Positions 27,371 to 37,473 are shown, counted from the stretch's first letter. The stretch: 64,000 nt of DNA from Psychrobacter sp. UBA5136 (GCF_002414005.1 NZ_DHYG01000066.1:1-64000); one strand, 5' to 3'. Notes: generated by a model not told the origin, from the sequence alone. Translations and numbers: made by a program.

Positions 27371-28351
27371 CTACTCAGCAAAAATTGCCGCTACATCGTC
27401 TTTATTAAATTTATAGATTTCACCGCAAAAGCCGCAGTCCATCTCAAACGTACCACCTTGCTCGTCGACGATATCCAAGGCTTCGGTTTCGCCGATTTGC
27501 TCAATCGCCATTTCGCACTTCTCGCGTGAGCACGTACAACCAAAGGAAAGCGGCACTGGCTCAGGGGCAACGACTTTTTCCTCGTTGTACAAGCGGTATA
27601 GAATCTCATTGGCATCAAGCGTGGTCAGCTCTTCTGCTTTTAGCGTGCGCGTCAGCACACTTAAGCGCGTCCATAAATCATCATCAATACCAGCGTCTTG
27701 GTTTTGCTCGACTTCATAAGTTTCTGCAGCGGTACGAGGCAGCATTTGTACCAAGATACCACCCGCTTGCAGACCATCAGAGGCCAAATTAATCAGCGTT
27801 GGAATTTGCGCCGATTGTTTTTGATAATGCGCTAAGCAGTCGGCCAAGTTGTCATGGCTGCGCTCAACGATACCTTGATACGGCTCGCCGCCATCAGGCT
27901 GGATATTGATAAACAACACGCCTTGACCAGCCGCGCCGAGCTCAGCAAAAGCGTCTTTGGCATGGATCATATTGTCCCACGCTTGCACTTGTTCGTCGGT
28001 GTCGCTTTTCCAGCTGGCAAGGGCACGGATGATACCATCTTGGTCGCATTCTGCCATTGCCCAATTGAGTAGGCTGTCGCTGTCTGATGATTGTAATTGA
28101 ATCGATAAGCGACCATTAATTTTAACGGTACTGATCAGCAAACTTGCAGCTGTCAGCATTTCACCCAACAAGCGCTTAATGGCTTCAGGATAAGGTTTTT
28201 GCGCAATCGTCTGCGCATAGCTGCGCGATAGGCGCACCACGTCACCGCGCACCGGTGAGTCTTCGATAAAAAAGCGTTGGCGTACGTCGTTATCGCGGTG
28301 GCTGCTGGGCGCTTGGCGGTCGGTATTTGGGACTTGGGTATCTTGTGTCAT
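27371..28351 (-). CDS. hslO: Redox-regulated chaperone Hsp33
   Basis: Cytoplasmic holdase activated by oxidation and unfolding. The 326-residue protein (slightly longer than the usual 290 because of an N-terminal extension) has the Hsp33 fold: RFFIEDSPVRGDVVRLSRSY at the start and SQLLGEM-like LGEMLTAASLL. The zinc-binding redox switch has Cys272 and Cys274 (FGCTCSREKC) plus Cys306 and Cys309 (DCGFCGEIYKF). All four zinc ligands of the CXC...CXXC motif are present. Divergent from gltI. Confidence 0.96.
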   Translation of the reverse strand: MTQDTQVPNTDRQAPSSHRDNDVRQRFFIEDSPVRGDVVRLSRSYAQTIAQKPYPEAIKRLLGEMLTAASLLISTVKINGRLSIQLQSSDSDSLLNWAMAECDQDGIIRALASWKSDTDEQVQAWDNMIHAKDAFAELGAAGQGVLFINIQPDGGEPYQGIVERSHDNLADCLAHYQKQSAQIPTLINLASDGLQAGGILVQMLPRTAAETYEVEQNQDAGIDDDLWTRLSVLTRTLKAEELTTLDANEILYRLYNEEKVVAPEPVPLSFGCTCSREKCEMAIEQIGETEALDIVDEQGGTFEMDCGFCGEIYKFNKDDVAAIFAE

Positions 28352-28679
28352 AGGTCATAACTAGTATTAAGAAGTTGTTAGCTTTATGGGGATTCATTAG
28401 GATTTATCAATCATAGCGGTTAGATTATTGGCTTAATTTCAATAATTTATAAGTGGACGCTTTAAAATATCAGCCTCATTAAAAAAAGTTTACCCCCACT
28501 GCGCAAATTGTTGTACAGTAACATTAAGTTGCATAGTGATAAATAACTGCAACAGCATGGATGCATGGCGGCAAAGTTAACCAACGGCTTAGATAGGCTT
28601 AAATAAAGTCAAATAGTGGCTTAAACAGCGCCAAAGTCCCCTCTCAATTCTGTGAAAATGTGATAAAAGGATGTATCTC
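28352..28679. other. Divergent promoter region hslO / gltI
   Basis: About 330 bp with no gene. It should contain promoters for both operons. AAAGG at 28666-28670 is the ribosome-binding site for gltI at ATG 28680. I see no distinct operator. Confidence 0.4.
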
Positions 28680-29672
28680 ATGACCTACTTAATCTCTAAA
28701 CCCTTGACGCTGGTTGCTTTTATGGCCTTGGGCTTGGCGGGCTGTAATAATAGCAATCAAACCAACACCGAAGCGGCGCCAGCAGATGGGCCTGCTACGA
28801 CTGAGACCACTGAACAGACAGGAAATGCTAACGGCACGCTACAAAAAATCAAAGAATCAGGTACGATCGTAGTCGGGCACCGTGATTCTTCTATTCCATT
28901 TTCTTACATTGCTGACGATCCAAACCAGCCGATTGGCTATGCGCACGATTTAGAAATGAAAGTGGTTGATGCGGTTAAGCAAAAGCTCAACATGCCAGAT
29001 TTAAACGTCCGTTACAACCTTATCACCTCACAAACCCGTATTCCTCTTGTGCAAAACGGTACCGTTGATTTTGAATGTGGCTCGACCACCAATAATGAAG
29101 AGCGCCAAAAACAAGTCGCCTTCTCAAACGGTTTCTTTGAAATTGGCACGCGTTTACTGACCAAAAAAGACTCAGGCATTCAAGATTTTGAAGACTTAAA
29201 AGGTAAAACCTTGGTCACTACCGCTGGAACGACCTCAGAACGTTATATCCGTGAATACAACGACAAAAATAAAATGGACATCAATGTCATCTCGGCAAAA
29301 GACCATGGCGAAGCCTTCCTTATGTTAGAAAATGGCCGTGCCGATGCCTTTATGATGGATGATGTCCTGCTAGCGGGCGAAAAAGCCAAAGCCAAAAATC
29401 CTGATGACTGGGTGATTGTTGGCACGCCGCAATCGTTTGAGATTTATGGTTGTATGATGCGTAAAGATGACCCTGAATTCAAAGCCGTAGTCGATGAGGC
29501 GCTTGCCAATGTCTTTAGCTCAGGTGAGATTAATGGCATTTATGACAAATGGTTTATGAACCCAATCCCACCAAAAAATGTCAATCTAAACTTTGAGATG
29601 TCAGATAACTTAAAAGCCTTGATTGCCAATCCGCACGATAGCGCGCAGCCAAAAGAAGCAACTGCCCAGTAA
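28680..29672 (+). CDS. gltI: Glutamate/aspartate ABC transporter substrate-binding protein
   Basis: The 330-residue predicted lipoprotein (lipobox LAGC, Cys22) has a Thr/Ala/Glu linker. Binding blocks match GltI: GTIVVGHRDSSIPFSYI, a GYAHDLEMKVVDAVKQKLN segment, TSQTRIPLVQNGTVDFECGS, TTNNEERQKQVAFSNGFF, GKTLVTTAGTTSERYIREYN and KDHGEAFLMLENGRADAFMM. It belongs to a different SBP_bac_3 subfamily from the three tandem binding proteins at 19.8-22.8 kb. An upstream in-frame ATG at 28671 abuts the AAAGG, so 28680 is preferred. First gene of gltIJKL. Confidence 0.95.
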   Translation: MTYLISKPLTLVAFMALGLAGCNNSNQTNTEAAPADGPATTETTEQTGNANGTLQKIKESGTIVVGHRDSSIPFSYIADDPNQPIGYAHDLEMKVVDAVKQKLNMPDLNVRYNLITSQTRIPLVQNGTVDFECGSTTNNEERQKQVAFSNGFFEIGTRLLTKKDSGIQDFEDLKGKTLVTTAGTTSERYIREYNDKNKMDINVISAKDHGEAFLMLENGRADAFMMDDVLLAGEKAKAKNPDDWVIVGTPQSFEIYGCMMRKDDPEFKAVVDEALANVFSSGEINGIYDKWFMNPIPPKNVNLNFEMSDNLKALIANPHDSAQPKEATAQ

Positions 29673-29763
29673 TGATAGTCCCTCAACATAGCTTGCTGGC
29701 GCGCTTGGACTGATATATCACTCTGGCGCGTTGGCTTTTTACTCATGGCTTGGAGAGACAATC

Positions 29764-30510
29764 ATGAATTATAGCTGGAACTGGGGTGTGCTCTTTGAGC
29801 AAACCGGTATCGGTAACGAGCTTTACTTGCATTGGATGGTGACCGGACTTGGCTGGCTGCTGTTGATTGGCAGTATCGCCTGGGCGATTGCCATGGTGAT
29901 TGGTACTGTTTTGGGCATCATGCGTACCCTGCCCAATAAAGCCGCTCGTAGCATTGGCACCGCTTATGTGACTTTTTTTCGTAATATTCCTCTTCTCGTA
30001 CAATTATTCTTTTGGTTTTATATTGCCCCCGGTTGGCTGACGCCCGCGCTACAAGACTGGTGGTATAAAGATTTATCGCCCAACACCTCAGCCATGCTGT
30101 CTGCCAGTATTGGTTTGGGTTTATTTACCGCCGCGCGTATCGTTGAGCAGGTGCGAACCGGCATCGAGTCCTTACCTGAAGGACAAGTTAATGCCGCTTA
30201 TGCGCTCGGTTTTACGATTCCGCAAGCGTATAAAGAGGTGCTACTGCCGCAGGCGTTTCGGATCATCTTGCCGCCGCTCAGCTCTGAGCTGACCAACTGC
30301 TTTAAAAACGCTTCGGTGGCGTCGCTCGTTGGCGTGATGGAGCTGATTAGCCAAACCAAAACCATCAGTGAATATACCCAAAACAGCCTCGAGATTTATA
30401 CTTATGCGACTATTATCTATCTGGTCTTCAATCTATCGTTAATTGCCATTATGGGACTGATTGAGCGTAAACTGCGTGTACCTGGGCTGATTGCAGGGAG
30501 TCAAAAATGA
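29764..30510 (+). CDS. gltJ: Glutamate/aspartate ABC transporter permease GltJ
   Basis: The 248-residue inner-membrane permease matches GltJ: NYSWNWGVLFEQTG at the N-terminus, GWLLLIGSIAWAIAMVIGTV, TFFRNIPLLVQLFFWFYIAP, the EAA loop QVNAAYALGFTIPQAYKEVL, and FKNASVASLVGVMELISQTK. The frame is open from a TTG at 29731, but GGAGAG precedes ATG 29764 and the N-terminus matches the family there. It overlaps gltK by 4 bp (ATGA), indicating translational coupling. Confidence 0.94.
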   Translation: MNYSWNWGVLFEQTGIGNELYLHWMVTGLGWLLLIGSIAWAIAMVIGTVLGIMRTLPNKAARSIGTAYVTFFRNIPLLVQLFFWFYIAPGWLTPALQDWWYKDLSPNTSAMLSASIGLGLFTAARIVEQVRTGIESLPEGQVNAAYALGFTIPQAYKEVLLPQAFRIILPPLSSELTNCFKNASVASLVGVMELISQTKTISEYTQNSLEIYTYATIIYLVFNLSLIAIMGLIERKLRVPGLIAGSQK

Positions 30511-31178
30511 ACATGATGACCGAACTTGCAACAGCGTACCCAGGCTTAATGGGCGGTATGCTGACCACTTTAAAGGTGCTATTTCTTGCTATCTTAGGGG
30601 GTATCAGCTTAGGCACGGTATTGGCTTTAATGCGTTTGTCTGGCATCAAAGCGCTAGAAGTCCCCGCAAAACTATACGTCAATTATTTTCGTTCTGTGCC
30701 ATTACTACTGGTGCTACTGTGGTTTTATTTTGCCGTGCCGATGATATATTTTTGGCTAGCGGGTAAATATCTACAACTCGATACCGCGTTTACCTCGTGT
30801 GTGGTCGCCTTTATGATGTTTGAAGCAGCGTACTTCTCAGAGGTAGTGCGCGCGGGTATCCAATCGATTGGTAGCGGGCAGGTCAATGCCGCAAAGGCAC
30901 TTGGCATGACCTATGGACAAACCATGCGTTTGGTTATTTTGCCGCAAGCGTTTCGCAAAATGCTGCCGCTGATTTTGCAGCAATGTATTATTTTATTTCA
31001 AGATACGACGCTGGTTTTCGCCATTGGGTTGACGGATTTTTTCCGCGCCGCTTACGTCCGTGGAGAGCTGATGGGCTTACTGACGCCTTATATTTTAGGC
31101 GCGGGGGCTATTTATTTTATTATCAGCTTAAGTGCCTCTATCGGCGTGCAGCAATTGCAAAAACGTTTAAGGTTTTAA
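30507..31178 (+). CDS. gltK: Glutamate/aspartate ABC transporter permease GltK
   Basis: The 223-residue partner permease has LMGGMLTTLKVLFLAILGGI, VNYFRSVPLLLVLLWFYFAV, the EAA loop GQVNAAKALGMTYGQTMRLV, and LFQDTTLVFAIGLTDFFRAA, all GltK-like. Its start codon overlaps the gltJ stop, so the two are coupled. gltL follows after 74 bp. Confidence 0.94.
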   Translation: MNMMTELATAYPGLMGGMLTTLKVLFLAILGGISLGTVLALMRLSGIKALEVPAKLYVNYFRSVPLLLVLLWFYFAVPMIYFWLAGKYLQLDTAFTSCVVAFMMFEAAYFSEVVRAGIQSIGSGQVNAAKALGMTYGQTMRLVILPQAFRKMLPLILQQCIILFQDTTLVFAIGLTDFFRAAYVRGELMGLLTPYILGAGAIYFIISLSASIGVQQLQKRLRF

Positions 31179-31243
31179 GGTAAATTTGGCGCAGTATTTT
31201 ACTATTAAGATGTAATTTAATAATTATGAAAAAAAGTGATTAG

Positions 31244-31288
31244 GAGCCAGTGATGAATGAGTCAGTGATAAATGAGCCAGTGATAAAC
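31244..31288. repeat. Triplicated 15-bp unit across gltL ribosome-binding site and 5' codons
   Basis: Three head-to-tail 15-bp units: GAGCCAGTGATGAAT (31244-31258), GAGTCAGTGATAAAT (31259-31273) and GAGCCAGTGATAAAC (31274-31288). The first contributes part of the TAGGAG Shine-Dalgarno and the ATG. The next two encode N-E-S/P-V-I repeats. Confidence 0.85.
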
Positions 31289-32086
31289 AATGCTGACACA
31301 TATATAAATGAATTTGGCGGACTGGTCACCGACAATGGTCATGCAAGCGCTGAGATCGTCATCAAAATGACTGACGTCAGTAAATGGTACGGCGACTTTC
31401 AGGTGCTAACGGACTGTACCGCTCACGTGCATAAAGGCGATGTGGTGGTGGTTTGTGGTCCATCGGGTAGTGGTAAGTCGACGCTTATTAAAACCGTTAA
31501 TGGTCTTGAGCCTTTTCAAAAAGGCGATATCATGGTTAATGGTATCTCAGTTGGCGCGGCAAAAACCAACTTGCCCAAACTTCGTAGCAGTGTTGGGATG
31601 GTATTTCAGCATTTTGAGCTGTTTCCGCATCTGACCATTATTGATAACTTAACGGTCGCGCAAATCAAAGTGCTAGGCCGTAAAGAAGATGAGGCTAAGC
31701 AAAAAGGCATGGCGTATCTAGACCGTGTTGGGCTGACGGTGCAAGCAGCAAAGTATCCAGCAGAACTGTCTGGCGGTCAGCAGCAGCGCGTGGCAATTGC
31801 GCGCGCGCTAGCGATGGATCCAGTAGCGATGCTGTTTGACGAGCCAACCTCCGCCCTTGATCCAGAAATGATTCAAGAGGTGCTCGATGTGATGGTTGAG
31901 CTGACCCGCGATGGTATGACTATGATGTGTGTAACCCATGAGATGGGCTTTGCCAGTCAGGTTGCCAATCGCATTATCTTTATGGATGAAGGGCATATCG
32001 TTGAAAACTGTAGCAAAGATGAGTTTTTTGAGGGCGCAAAAAGCGATCGCGCGCAACTGTTCTTATCAAAGATTCTCAATCATTAA
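31253..32086 (+). CDS. gltL: Glutamate/aspartate ABC transporter ATP-binding protein GltL
   Basis: ATPase of the importer, 277 aa from ATG 31253 (TAGGAG 6 nt upstream). From about residue 38 it matches GltL: VSKWYGDFQVLTDC, Walker [31 protein letters not shown]-loop FQHFELFPHLTI, signature [19 protein letters not shown], Walker [16 protein letters not shown] and VTHEMGFASQVANRI. Compared with the usual length of about 241, it has an N-terminal extension of about 36 residues, partly produced by the 15-bp repeats at 31244-31288. A GltL-like start near MTDVSKWYG (residue 38) exists but has no obvious ribosome-binding site. Terminator follows at 32116. Confidence 0.94.
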   Translation: MNESVINEPVINNADTYINEFGGLVTDNGHASAEIVIKMTDVSKWYGDFQVLTDCTAHVHKGDVVVVCGPSGSGKSTLIKTVNGLEPFQKGDIMVNGISVGAAKTNLPKLRSSVGMVFQHFELFPHLTIIDNLTVAQIKVLGRKEDEAKQKGMAYLDRVGLTVQAAKYPAELSGGQQQRVAIARALAMDPVAMLFDEPTSALDPEMIQEVLDVMVELTRDGMTMMCVTHEMGFASQVANRIIFMDEGHIVENCSKDEFFEGAKSDRAQLFLSKILNH

Positions 32087-32115
32087 AATTCAGTACTGTG
32101 ATTTAAGTGTCTGGC

Positions 32116-32143
32116 AAAGCGTCTTTTATAGGCGCTTTTTTTT
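32116..32143 (+). terminator. Terminator of gltIJKL
   Basis: A short stem AAGCG(TC) / (AG)GCGCTT is followed by a run of eight or more T. Confidence 0.7.
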
Positions 32144-32296
32144 ATGCAGTAAAATGCCGATAAATTGTTTTAGACAGGCGTAATATGAAGATGACTGGCT
32201 CGGCGCGCGAATAGGTGAGTGCATGGCTGTTTACTGATACAATAGCGGTCAATATGTTAAGAATTAAAATAATTCATAAACGATATTGGAGTAAAT

Positions 32297-33505
32297 ATGA
32301 GTGTAGAAAATCAATCGGCAGGTATTGTCATTATTGGCGCAGGCTTGGCAGGATGGCACGTTGTTGACGCCATTCGCACAAAAGATAAAGATATTCCCAT
32401 TACCCTAATCACGGCTGATAATGGCGATCGTTATCATAAGCCGATGCTAACGATGGCAATTAGCCAACAAAAAAATGCCTCGGACTTGGTACGGGCGACT
32501 GGTAGCGATGCCGCAGAGGCGGCGCAAGTGACGTTACTTGCCAATACGCAAGTGACCGATATTGACCCTGACAGCCAAACCTTGCAACTTATCTCAGCGC
32601 TGCGCTCCGACCCTGTTTATACCAATTATGCGACTATCAGCTATGACAAGCTGGTACTGGCGATGGGCGCGCACCCTATTTTTCCAAAAAGCCTGCCCGA
32701 AGATTTGGTTTGGCATGTTAACCATATCGAGCGTTTTGGGCAGCTGCAAGAAAAGCTTGCCGCTGGCAGTCAACGCGTTGCTATCGTTGGTGCTGGCATG
32801 GTTGGGACGGAGATTGCTGAGGATTTATTAAAAGCGGGTCATGAAGTCACGCTGATCGATTTAAACGATGCGCCGCTCTCGCAAATGCTACCAGCAAAAG
32901 CGACCGCCCGTATTGCCAAAGCAGTACAGTCACAAGGGATTCACTTTTTAGGCGGTTATCAAGTATCGAATGTCACGCGTCATAGTGACGGCAAACTACA
33001 AGTCAGCTATGCGCCAGTAGCAGCTACTGACAGTGATGCGGCGCAGCAGCCTGAACCGTTAATCGTTGACCATGTCATTGCTAGTACGGGCTTGACGGTT
33101 GATGATAAATTGCCAACCGCGGCAGGGGTTGAGTTTAACCGGCGCACGGGCATTGTGGTTGATGCCTCAACGCTACGCACTCATGCGTCCAATGTTTACG
33201 CGATTGGCGATTGTATGTCGATCAATGGCGTTGCTTGCCGTTATGTGGCGCCACTACGTGCGCAGGCAGCGACAATTGCTGATGATATCTTGGGTCACGA
33301 GCACAGCGGCTATGATCATAAGCCGCCGATGATTCGCTTAAAAAATAAAGCCATTTCGGTGATGGTAACTGGCGTACCGCAAGCTGCTGGCAATTGGCAA
33401 GTAGCTACTGAAACGGATGATGAGCTGGTCATGAACTTACTTGATGAGAACAAGGTTATCAGCGCAACGGTGACGATTAAAGCGCCGCCAACGGTTAAAG
33501 CTTAA
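32297..33505 (+). CDS. rubB: FAD-dependent NAD(P)H oxidoreductase, rubredoxin-reductase-like
   Basis: The 402-residue flavoprotein of the pyridine nucleotide-disulphide reductase superfamily has an N-terminal FAD Rossmann motif IVIIGAGLAG, YDKLVLAMGAHPIFP in the middle, and a second dinucleotide motif VAIVGAGMVGTEIAEDL. The FAD-binding block is NVYAIGDCMSINGV. Overall order and the KPMLTMAISQQ segment resemble Acinetobacter/Pseudomonas rubredoxin-NAD+ reductases, which pass electrons to rubredoxin for alkane hydroxylation. No rubredoxin or alkane monooxygenase is nearby, so another ferredoxin or rubredoxin partner is possible. GGAG precedes ATG 32297. Terminator follows. Confidence 0.8.
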   Translation: MSVENQSAGIVIIGAGLAGWHVVDAIRTKDKDIPITLITADNGDRYHKPMLTMAISQQKNASDLVRATGSDAAEAAQVTLLANTQVTDIDPDSQTLQLISALRSDPVYTNYATISYDKLVLAMGAHPIFPKSLPEDLVWHVNHIERFGQLQEKLAAGSQRVAIVGAGMVGTEIAEDLLKAGHEVTLIDLNDAPLSQMLPAKATARIAKAVQSQGIHFLGGYQVSNVTRHSDGKLQVSYAPVAATDSDAAQQPEPLIVDHVIASTGLTVDDKLPTAAGVEFNRRTGIVVDASTLRTHASNVYAIGDCMSINGVACRYVAPLRAQAATIADDILGHEHSGYDHKPPMIRLKNKAISVMVTGVPQAAGNWQVATETDDELVMNLLDENKVISATVTIKAPPTVKA

Positions 33506-33552
33506 TCGTTGCAGGGTTAACTCTTAACCTTAATTTTGTCTTAATTTCTGCC

Positions 33553-33592
33553 AAAAAGCCAGCTGCGTAGCAATGCATGACTGGCTTTTTAT
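33553..33592. terminator. Terminator downstream of rubredoxin-reductase-like gene
   Basis: The perfect 10-bp stem AAAAAGCCAG / CTGGCTTTTT has a loop of about 18 nt. Confidence 0.75.
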
Positions 33593-33630
33593 ATAGACAG
33601 TGCAAAATAAAGTCGTCCGGTTAATAACCA

Positions 33631-33701
33631 CGTGCTACTGGTATAAATTTTCCTTGCTTGCTGCTAAACAGAGGCGGCGAAAAATTCATCCCAGTAGCAC
33701 G
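33631..33701. repeat. Palindromic repeat element, copy 1
   Basis: A 71-bp imperfect palindrome with arms CGTGCTACTGGTATAAATTT and its complement ending CCCAGTAGCACG. The core order on the reverse strand (CTGG, AATTTTT, GCCTCTG, AGCAAGC, AAAATTT, TACCAG) matches the element at 41496-41571. It sits between the rubB-like terminator and the leucine-degradation cluster. Confidence 0.7.
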
Positions 33702-33947
33702 TTATCAAGTCTGGATCGATTCTAAAGAGAAACGCTTATATTCAAGCACGCCGTATTTTATGCTATCTTTTACTAAACTAGTATCTTTAGCAATTAATTT
33801 AAATGATACATATTGTATTGCTATTATTGACAGCCTTCGATTTAAGGCGGTATAGTAGCTAACGCTCGTCAAGGCCTATTCAAGGAAGAAAGAATAGACG
33901 ACAAGCGAAAAATCAGCACCATAAAAAGTAAAACGAAAGGACTCGTT
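33702..33947. other. Upstream region of leucine-degradation cluster
   Basis: AT-rich, no credible gene (a 65-codon frame spanning the palindromic repeat looks spurious). Probably holds the promoter of the cluster. AAAGGA just before ATG 33948 is the ribosome-binding site. Confidence 0.4.
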
Positions 33948-35702
33948 ATGACGCGAACTATTGACTTCGATAGCATTTTAAACAACATACCCACCGTTAA
34001 TATGGGCGCACGCTCAGCAAATGCGCCGCTCAGCCAAAGTTATGACAAAGGCCCTGATGTGCCGCTGATTGAGGCGACCATCGGTGACTTCTTTGATGCC
34101 ATTGTGTCCAAATATCCTGAGCGAGAAGCGCTGGTCGTGCGTCATCAAAATATCCGCTGGACGTATCGCGAGTTGCAACAGCAAGTCAACCAGCTCGCTA
34201 GTAGCATGATTGAGATGGGGCTTGAGATTGGCGATCGCATCGGTATCTGGTCGCACAACAACGCCGAGTGGCTTTTGATGCAATTAGCAACGGCAAAAGT
34301 TGGCGTTATCCTTGTCAATATCAATCCTGCTTACCGCACCTTTGAGCTGCAATATGCACTCAATAAATTGGGTTGTTCAGCGCTTGTCCTTATGCGCCAT
34401 TTTAAAAGCAGTGATTATGCGCAGTTAATCCGTGAGCTCTGTCCTGAGATTTATCATAAAGACTATACCCAGCTTGATTTGGTCGAGATTCCAACCATCG
34501 AGCGTATTATTTGGATTGATGAGCCGGACTCTGATGAAGAGTTTGGTTTTATGCAAAAATTCTCTGCTTGGATGGCGGAGGGTGATGCCAACGATCCACG
34601 CGTTGCCGAGCGTCAGGCGCAGCTTAAAAACACCGACGCTATTAACGTGCAATTCACCAGCGGCACGACAGGCACGCCAAAAGGCGCGACACTAAGCCAT
34701 CGTAATATTCTAAATAACGGTTATTTTATCGGTGAGGCCATGAATCTCACCTTTGAGGATAGACTGTGCATTCCAGTACCTTTATACCATTGCTTCGGTA
34801 TGGTGCTCGGCAATTTAGCGATTTTGACGCATGGCGGTTGTATCGTTTATCCGAATGATGGTTTTGAGCCATTGTCCGTCTTGCAGGCGGTTGAAGAAGA
34901 GAAATGTACCGCTTTGCATGGCGTACCAACGATGTTTATCGCCGAGCTTGACCATCCTGAATTTGAAAACTTTGATTTATCGACCTTGCGCACTGGCATT
35001 ATGGCAGGCTCCAGCTGCCCGATTGAAGTCATGCGCCGCGTTATTGATAAAATGCACATGAAAGAGGTGACCATTGCTTACGGCATGACCGAAACCAGTC
35101 CGGTTTCTTGCCAGACCAATGAGCATACGCCGCTTGAGAAGCAAGTATCGACCGTTGGTTTGGTGCAGCCTGCGCTTGAAGTCAAAGTCGTCGATACCGA
35201 AACGGGCGAGATTGTCCCCTTAGGGGAAACGGGCGAGCTTTTGACGCGTGGTTATTCAGTGATGAAAGGTTATTGGGGTAGCCGCTTTAAAACCCGTGAA
35301 GCGATACAAGATGGCTGGATGCATACTGGCGATTTGGCGACGATGGATGAAGACGGCTATGTCAAAATCGTTGGTCGCAGTAAAGATATGGTCATTCGCG
35401 GCGGCGAGAATATTTATCCTGTCGAGATTGAAAACTACCTGTATCGCCATCCAAAAATACGCGATGTACAAATTGTCGGTGTGCCAGATAAGCGGTATGG
35501 CGAAGTGCTGGCTGCTTGGATTATTCCTAAAGAGCCGGGCTGCTTGACCGAAGAGGACGTGCGCCAATTCTGTAGCGAGCACATCGCCCATTATAAAGTG
35601 CCGACTTACTATCGCTTTGTGACCGAATACCCGATGACCATCACCGGTAAAATCCAAAAGTATAAGATTATCGAGCAGATGAAAGAAGAGCTAGGCCTGT
35701 AA
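33948..35702 (+). CDS. AMP-binding acyl-CoA synthetase (ACSF2-like)
   Basis: The 584-residue enzyme activates a carboxylic acid to acyl-CoA through an acyl-AMP. It has the AMP-binding P-loop-like motif [16 protein letters not shown], the A5-type motif [15 protein letters not shown]8-type [20 protein letters not shown] and [20 protein letters not shown], and the C-terminal catalytic Lys block [10 protein letters not shown]. Its sequence is nearest in style to medium-chain ACSF2/FadD-like ligases. As the first gene of the cluster it could feed exogenous isovalerate or related branched acids into the pathway, but substrate specificity is inferred only from context. Confidence 0.87.
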   Translation: MTRTIDFDSILNNIPTVNMGARSANAPLSQSYDKGPDVPLIEATIGDFFDAIVSKYPEREALVVRHQNIRWTYRELQQQVNQLASSMIEMGLEIGDRIGIWSHNNAEWLLMQLATAKVGVILVNINPAYRTFELQYALNKLGCSALVLMRHFKSSDYAQLIRELCPEIYHKDYTQLDLVEIPTIERIIWIDEPDSDEEFGFMQKFSAWMAEGDANDPRVAERQAQLKNTDAINVQFTSGTTGTPKGATLSHRNILNNGYFIGEAMNLTFEDRLCIPVPLYHCFGMVLGNLAILTHGGCIVYPNDGFEPLSVLQAVEEEKCTALHGVPTMFIAELDHPEFENFDLSTLRTGIMAGSSCPIEVMRRVIDKMHMKEVTIAYGMTETSPVSCQTNEHTPLEKQVSTVGLVQPALEVKVVDTETGEIVPLGETGELLTRGYSVMKGYWGSRFKTREAIQDGWMHTGDLATMDEDGYVKIVGRSKDMVIRGGENIYPVEIENYLYRHPKIRDVQIVGVPDKRYGEVLAAWIIPKEPGCLTEEDVRQFCSEHIAHYKVPTYYRFVTEYPMTITGKIQKYKIIEQMKEELGL

Positions 35703-35817
35703 GAGTAAACTAATCTTAGCCGTTATTTTATAAATCATTTATGTGAGTAAAAACTAAAACATTCAACCGTTATAATAAAAAGTTATGCGCATTGACGCAT
35801 CAAAGAAAAGGGATATC

Positions 35818-37428
35818 ATGAGCGCTATCATAACCAGTAAACTGAGTCCAAACGCCAGCGATTTTCAGCAAAATCGTGCCGCCATGCAAGAAATAGTCGA
35901 CGACTTATATGTACACCTGCGAAAAGTTGCTCAGGGCGGTTCAGAGCGGGCGCGTGCCAAGCATTTAGCACGCGGTAAGCTACTGCCGCGCGAGCGTGTC
36001 GAGCGCTTGCTCGATGTTGGCACGCCGTTTTTGGAAGTGGCACCAATGGCAGCGCACGGTATGTATGGCGAAGATATTCCGGCGGCGGGCGTGATTGCGG
36101 GGATTGGCCGCATTAACGGCACCGAGTGTATGATTGTCTGTAATGATGCCACGGTAAAGGGCGGCACCTACTATCCGATGACGGTCAAAAAGCATTTACG
36201 CGCGCAAGAAATCGCGCAAGAAAATAACTTACCTTGCGTGTATTTGGTGGACTCAGGCGGCGCAAACTTGCCCAATCAAGATGAAGTCTTCCCTGATAAA
36301 GATGACTTTGGCCGTATCTTTTTTAATCAAGCCAACCTGAGTGCTGCCGGTATTCCGCAAATTGCCGTAGTTATGGGCAGCTGTACCGCTGGCGGTGCTT
36401 ATGTGCCAGCCATGAGCGATGAATCTATCATTGTCAAAGAACAAGGCACCATCTTTTTGGGTGGTCCGCCACTGGTCAAAGCGGCGACAGGCGAGGAGGT
36501 CAGCGCCGAAGACTTGGGCGGCGGTGATGTGCACACGCGTCTGTCAGGCGTGGTCGATCATTTGGCGCAAAGCGATACCCATGCGTTATCGATTGCGCGC
36601 AATATCGTTAGCCACTTAAACCGTCCTGTCAAACATATTCCTAATCAAATAGCCCCGCGTCCACCGCGCTATGATGCCAAAGAGCTATACGGCATCATTC
36701 CAACCGATAAGCGCAAACCCTTTGATATCAAAGAAATCATTGCCCGTATCGTTGATGACAGCGCGTTTGACGAATTTAAAGCGCGCTTTGGCACGACGCT
36801 GGTGTGCGGTTTTGCCCATATCGAAGGCATGCCAGTTGGTATTATCGCTAATAACGGTATTTTATTTAGTGAGTCGGCGCAAAAAGGCACCCACTTTATC
36901 GAGCTATGCTGTAAGCGTAAAATTCCTTTGGTGTTTTTGCAAAATATCACCGGCTTTATGGTTGGGCGCAAATACGAAAACGAAGGCATTGCTCGTCATG
37001 GTGCCAAGATGGTCATGGCAGTTGCCAACGCCAAAGTGCCTAAATTTACCGTCATCGTTGGCGGCTCATTCGGCGCTGGCAACTACGGTATGTGCGGCCG
37101 TGCTTATAGCCCGCGTTTTTTATGGATGTGGCCAAATGCGCGTATCTCAGTCATGGGCGGCGAGCAAGCAGCTTCGGTACTGGCGACGGTTAAGCGCGAT
37201 AATTTTGCGCGTAAAGGCGAGACGTGGAGTGATGAAGATGAAGCCGCCTTTAAAGCGCCGATTCGCGAGATGTACGAAGAGCAAGGCCATCCATACTATG
37301 CCACCGCGCGGCTGTGGGATGATGGTGTGATTGATCCTGCTGATACGCGTCATGTGTTGACATTAGGACTAAGCGCCGCCTATAACGCCCCAATTGAAGA
37401 GACGACGTTTGGCGTGTTTAGAATGTAA
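35818..37428 (+). CDS. mccB: Methylcrotonoyl-CoA carboxylase beta (carboxyltransferase) subunit
   Basis: The 536-residue carboxyltransferase moves the carboxyl group from carboxybiotin to 3-methylcrotonyl-CoA in leucine degradation. Blocks are [39 protein letters not shown] (the typical MccB oxyanion region), [20 protein letters not shown], and [20 protein letters not shown], closing with [17 protein letters not shown]. This pattern separates MccB from propionyl-CoA carboxylase beta. An in-frame ATG at 35785 exists, but AGGGAT shortly before 35818 decides the start. It partners with MccA at 38350. Confidence 0.95.
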   Translation: MSAIITSKLSPNASDFQQNRAAMQEIVDDLYVHLRKVAQGGSERARAKHLARGKLLPRERVERLLDVGTPFLEVAPMAAHGMYGEDIPAAGVIAGIGRINGTECMIVCNDATVKGGTYYPMTVKKHLRAQEIAQENNLPCVYLVDSGGANLPNQDEVFPDKDDFGRIFFNQANLSAAGIPQIAVVMGSCTAGGAYVPAMSDESIIVKEQGTIFLGGPPLVKAATGEEVSAEDLGGGDVHTRLSGVVDHLAQSDTHALSIARNIVSHLNRPVKHIPNQIAPRPPRYDAKELYGIIPTDKRKPFDIKEIIARIVDDSAFDEFKARFGTTLVCGFAHIEGMPVGIIANNGILFSESAQKGTHFIELCCKRKIPLVFLQNITGFMVGRKYENEGIARHGAKMVMAVANAKVPKFTVIVGGSFGAGNYGMCGRAYSPRFLWMWPNARISVMGGEQAASVLATVKRDNFARKGETWSDEDEAAFKAPIREMYEEQGHPYYATARLWDDGVIDPADTRHVLTLGLSAAYNAPIEETTFGVFRM

Positions 37429-37473
37429 GTTAACTGAAAATACGATTCAGAATCTAGAAAAATAGAGAAAATC

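Noticed and set aside
33658..33855. 65-codon ORF overlapping palindromic repeat copy 1
   Set aside because: It starts within the repeat, has no ribosome-binding site and no homology pattern.
36671..37330. 219-codon alternative frame within mccB
   Set aside because: Overlaps conserved mccB motifs and shows no family signal.
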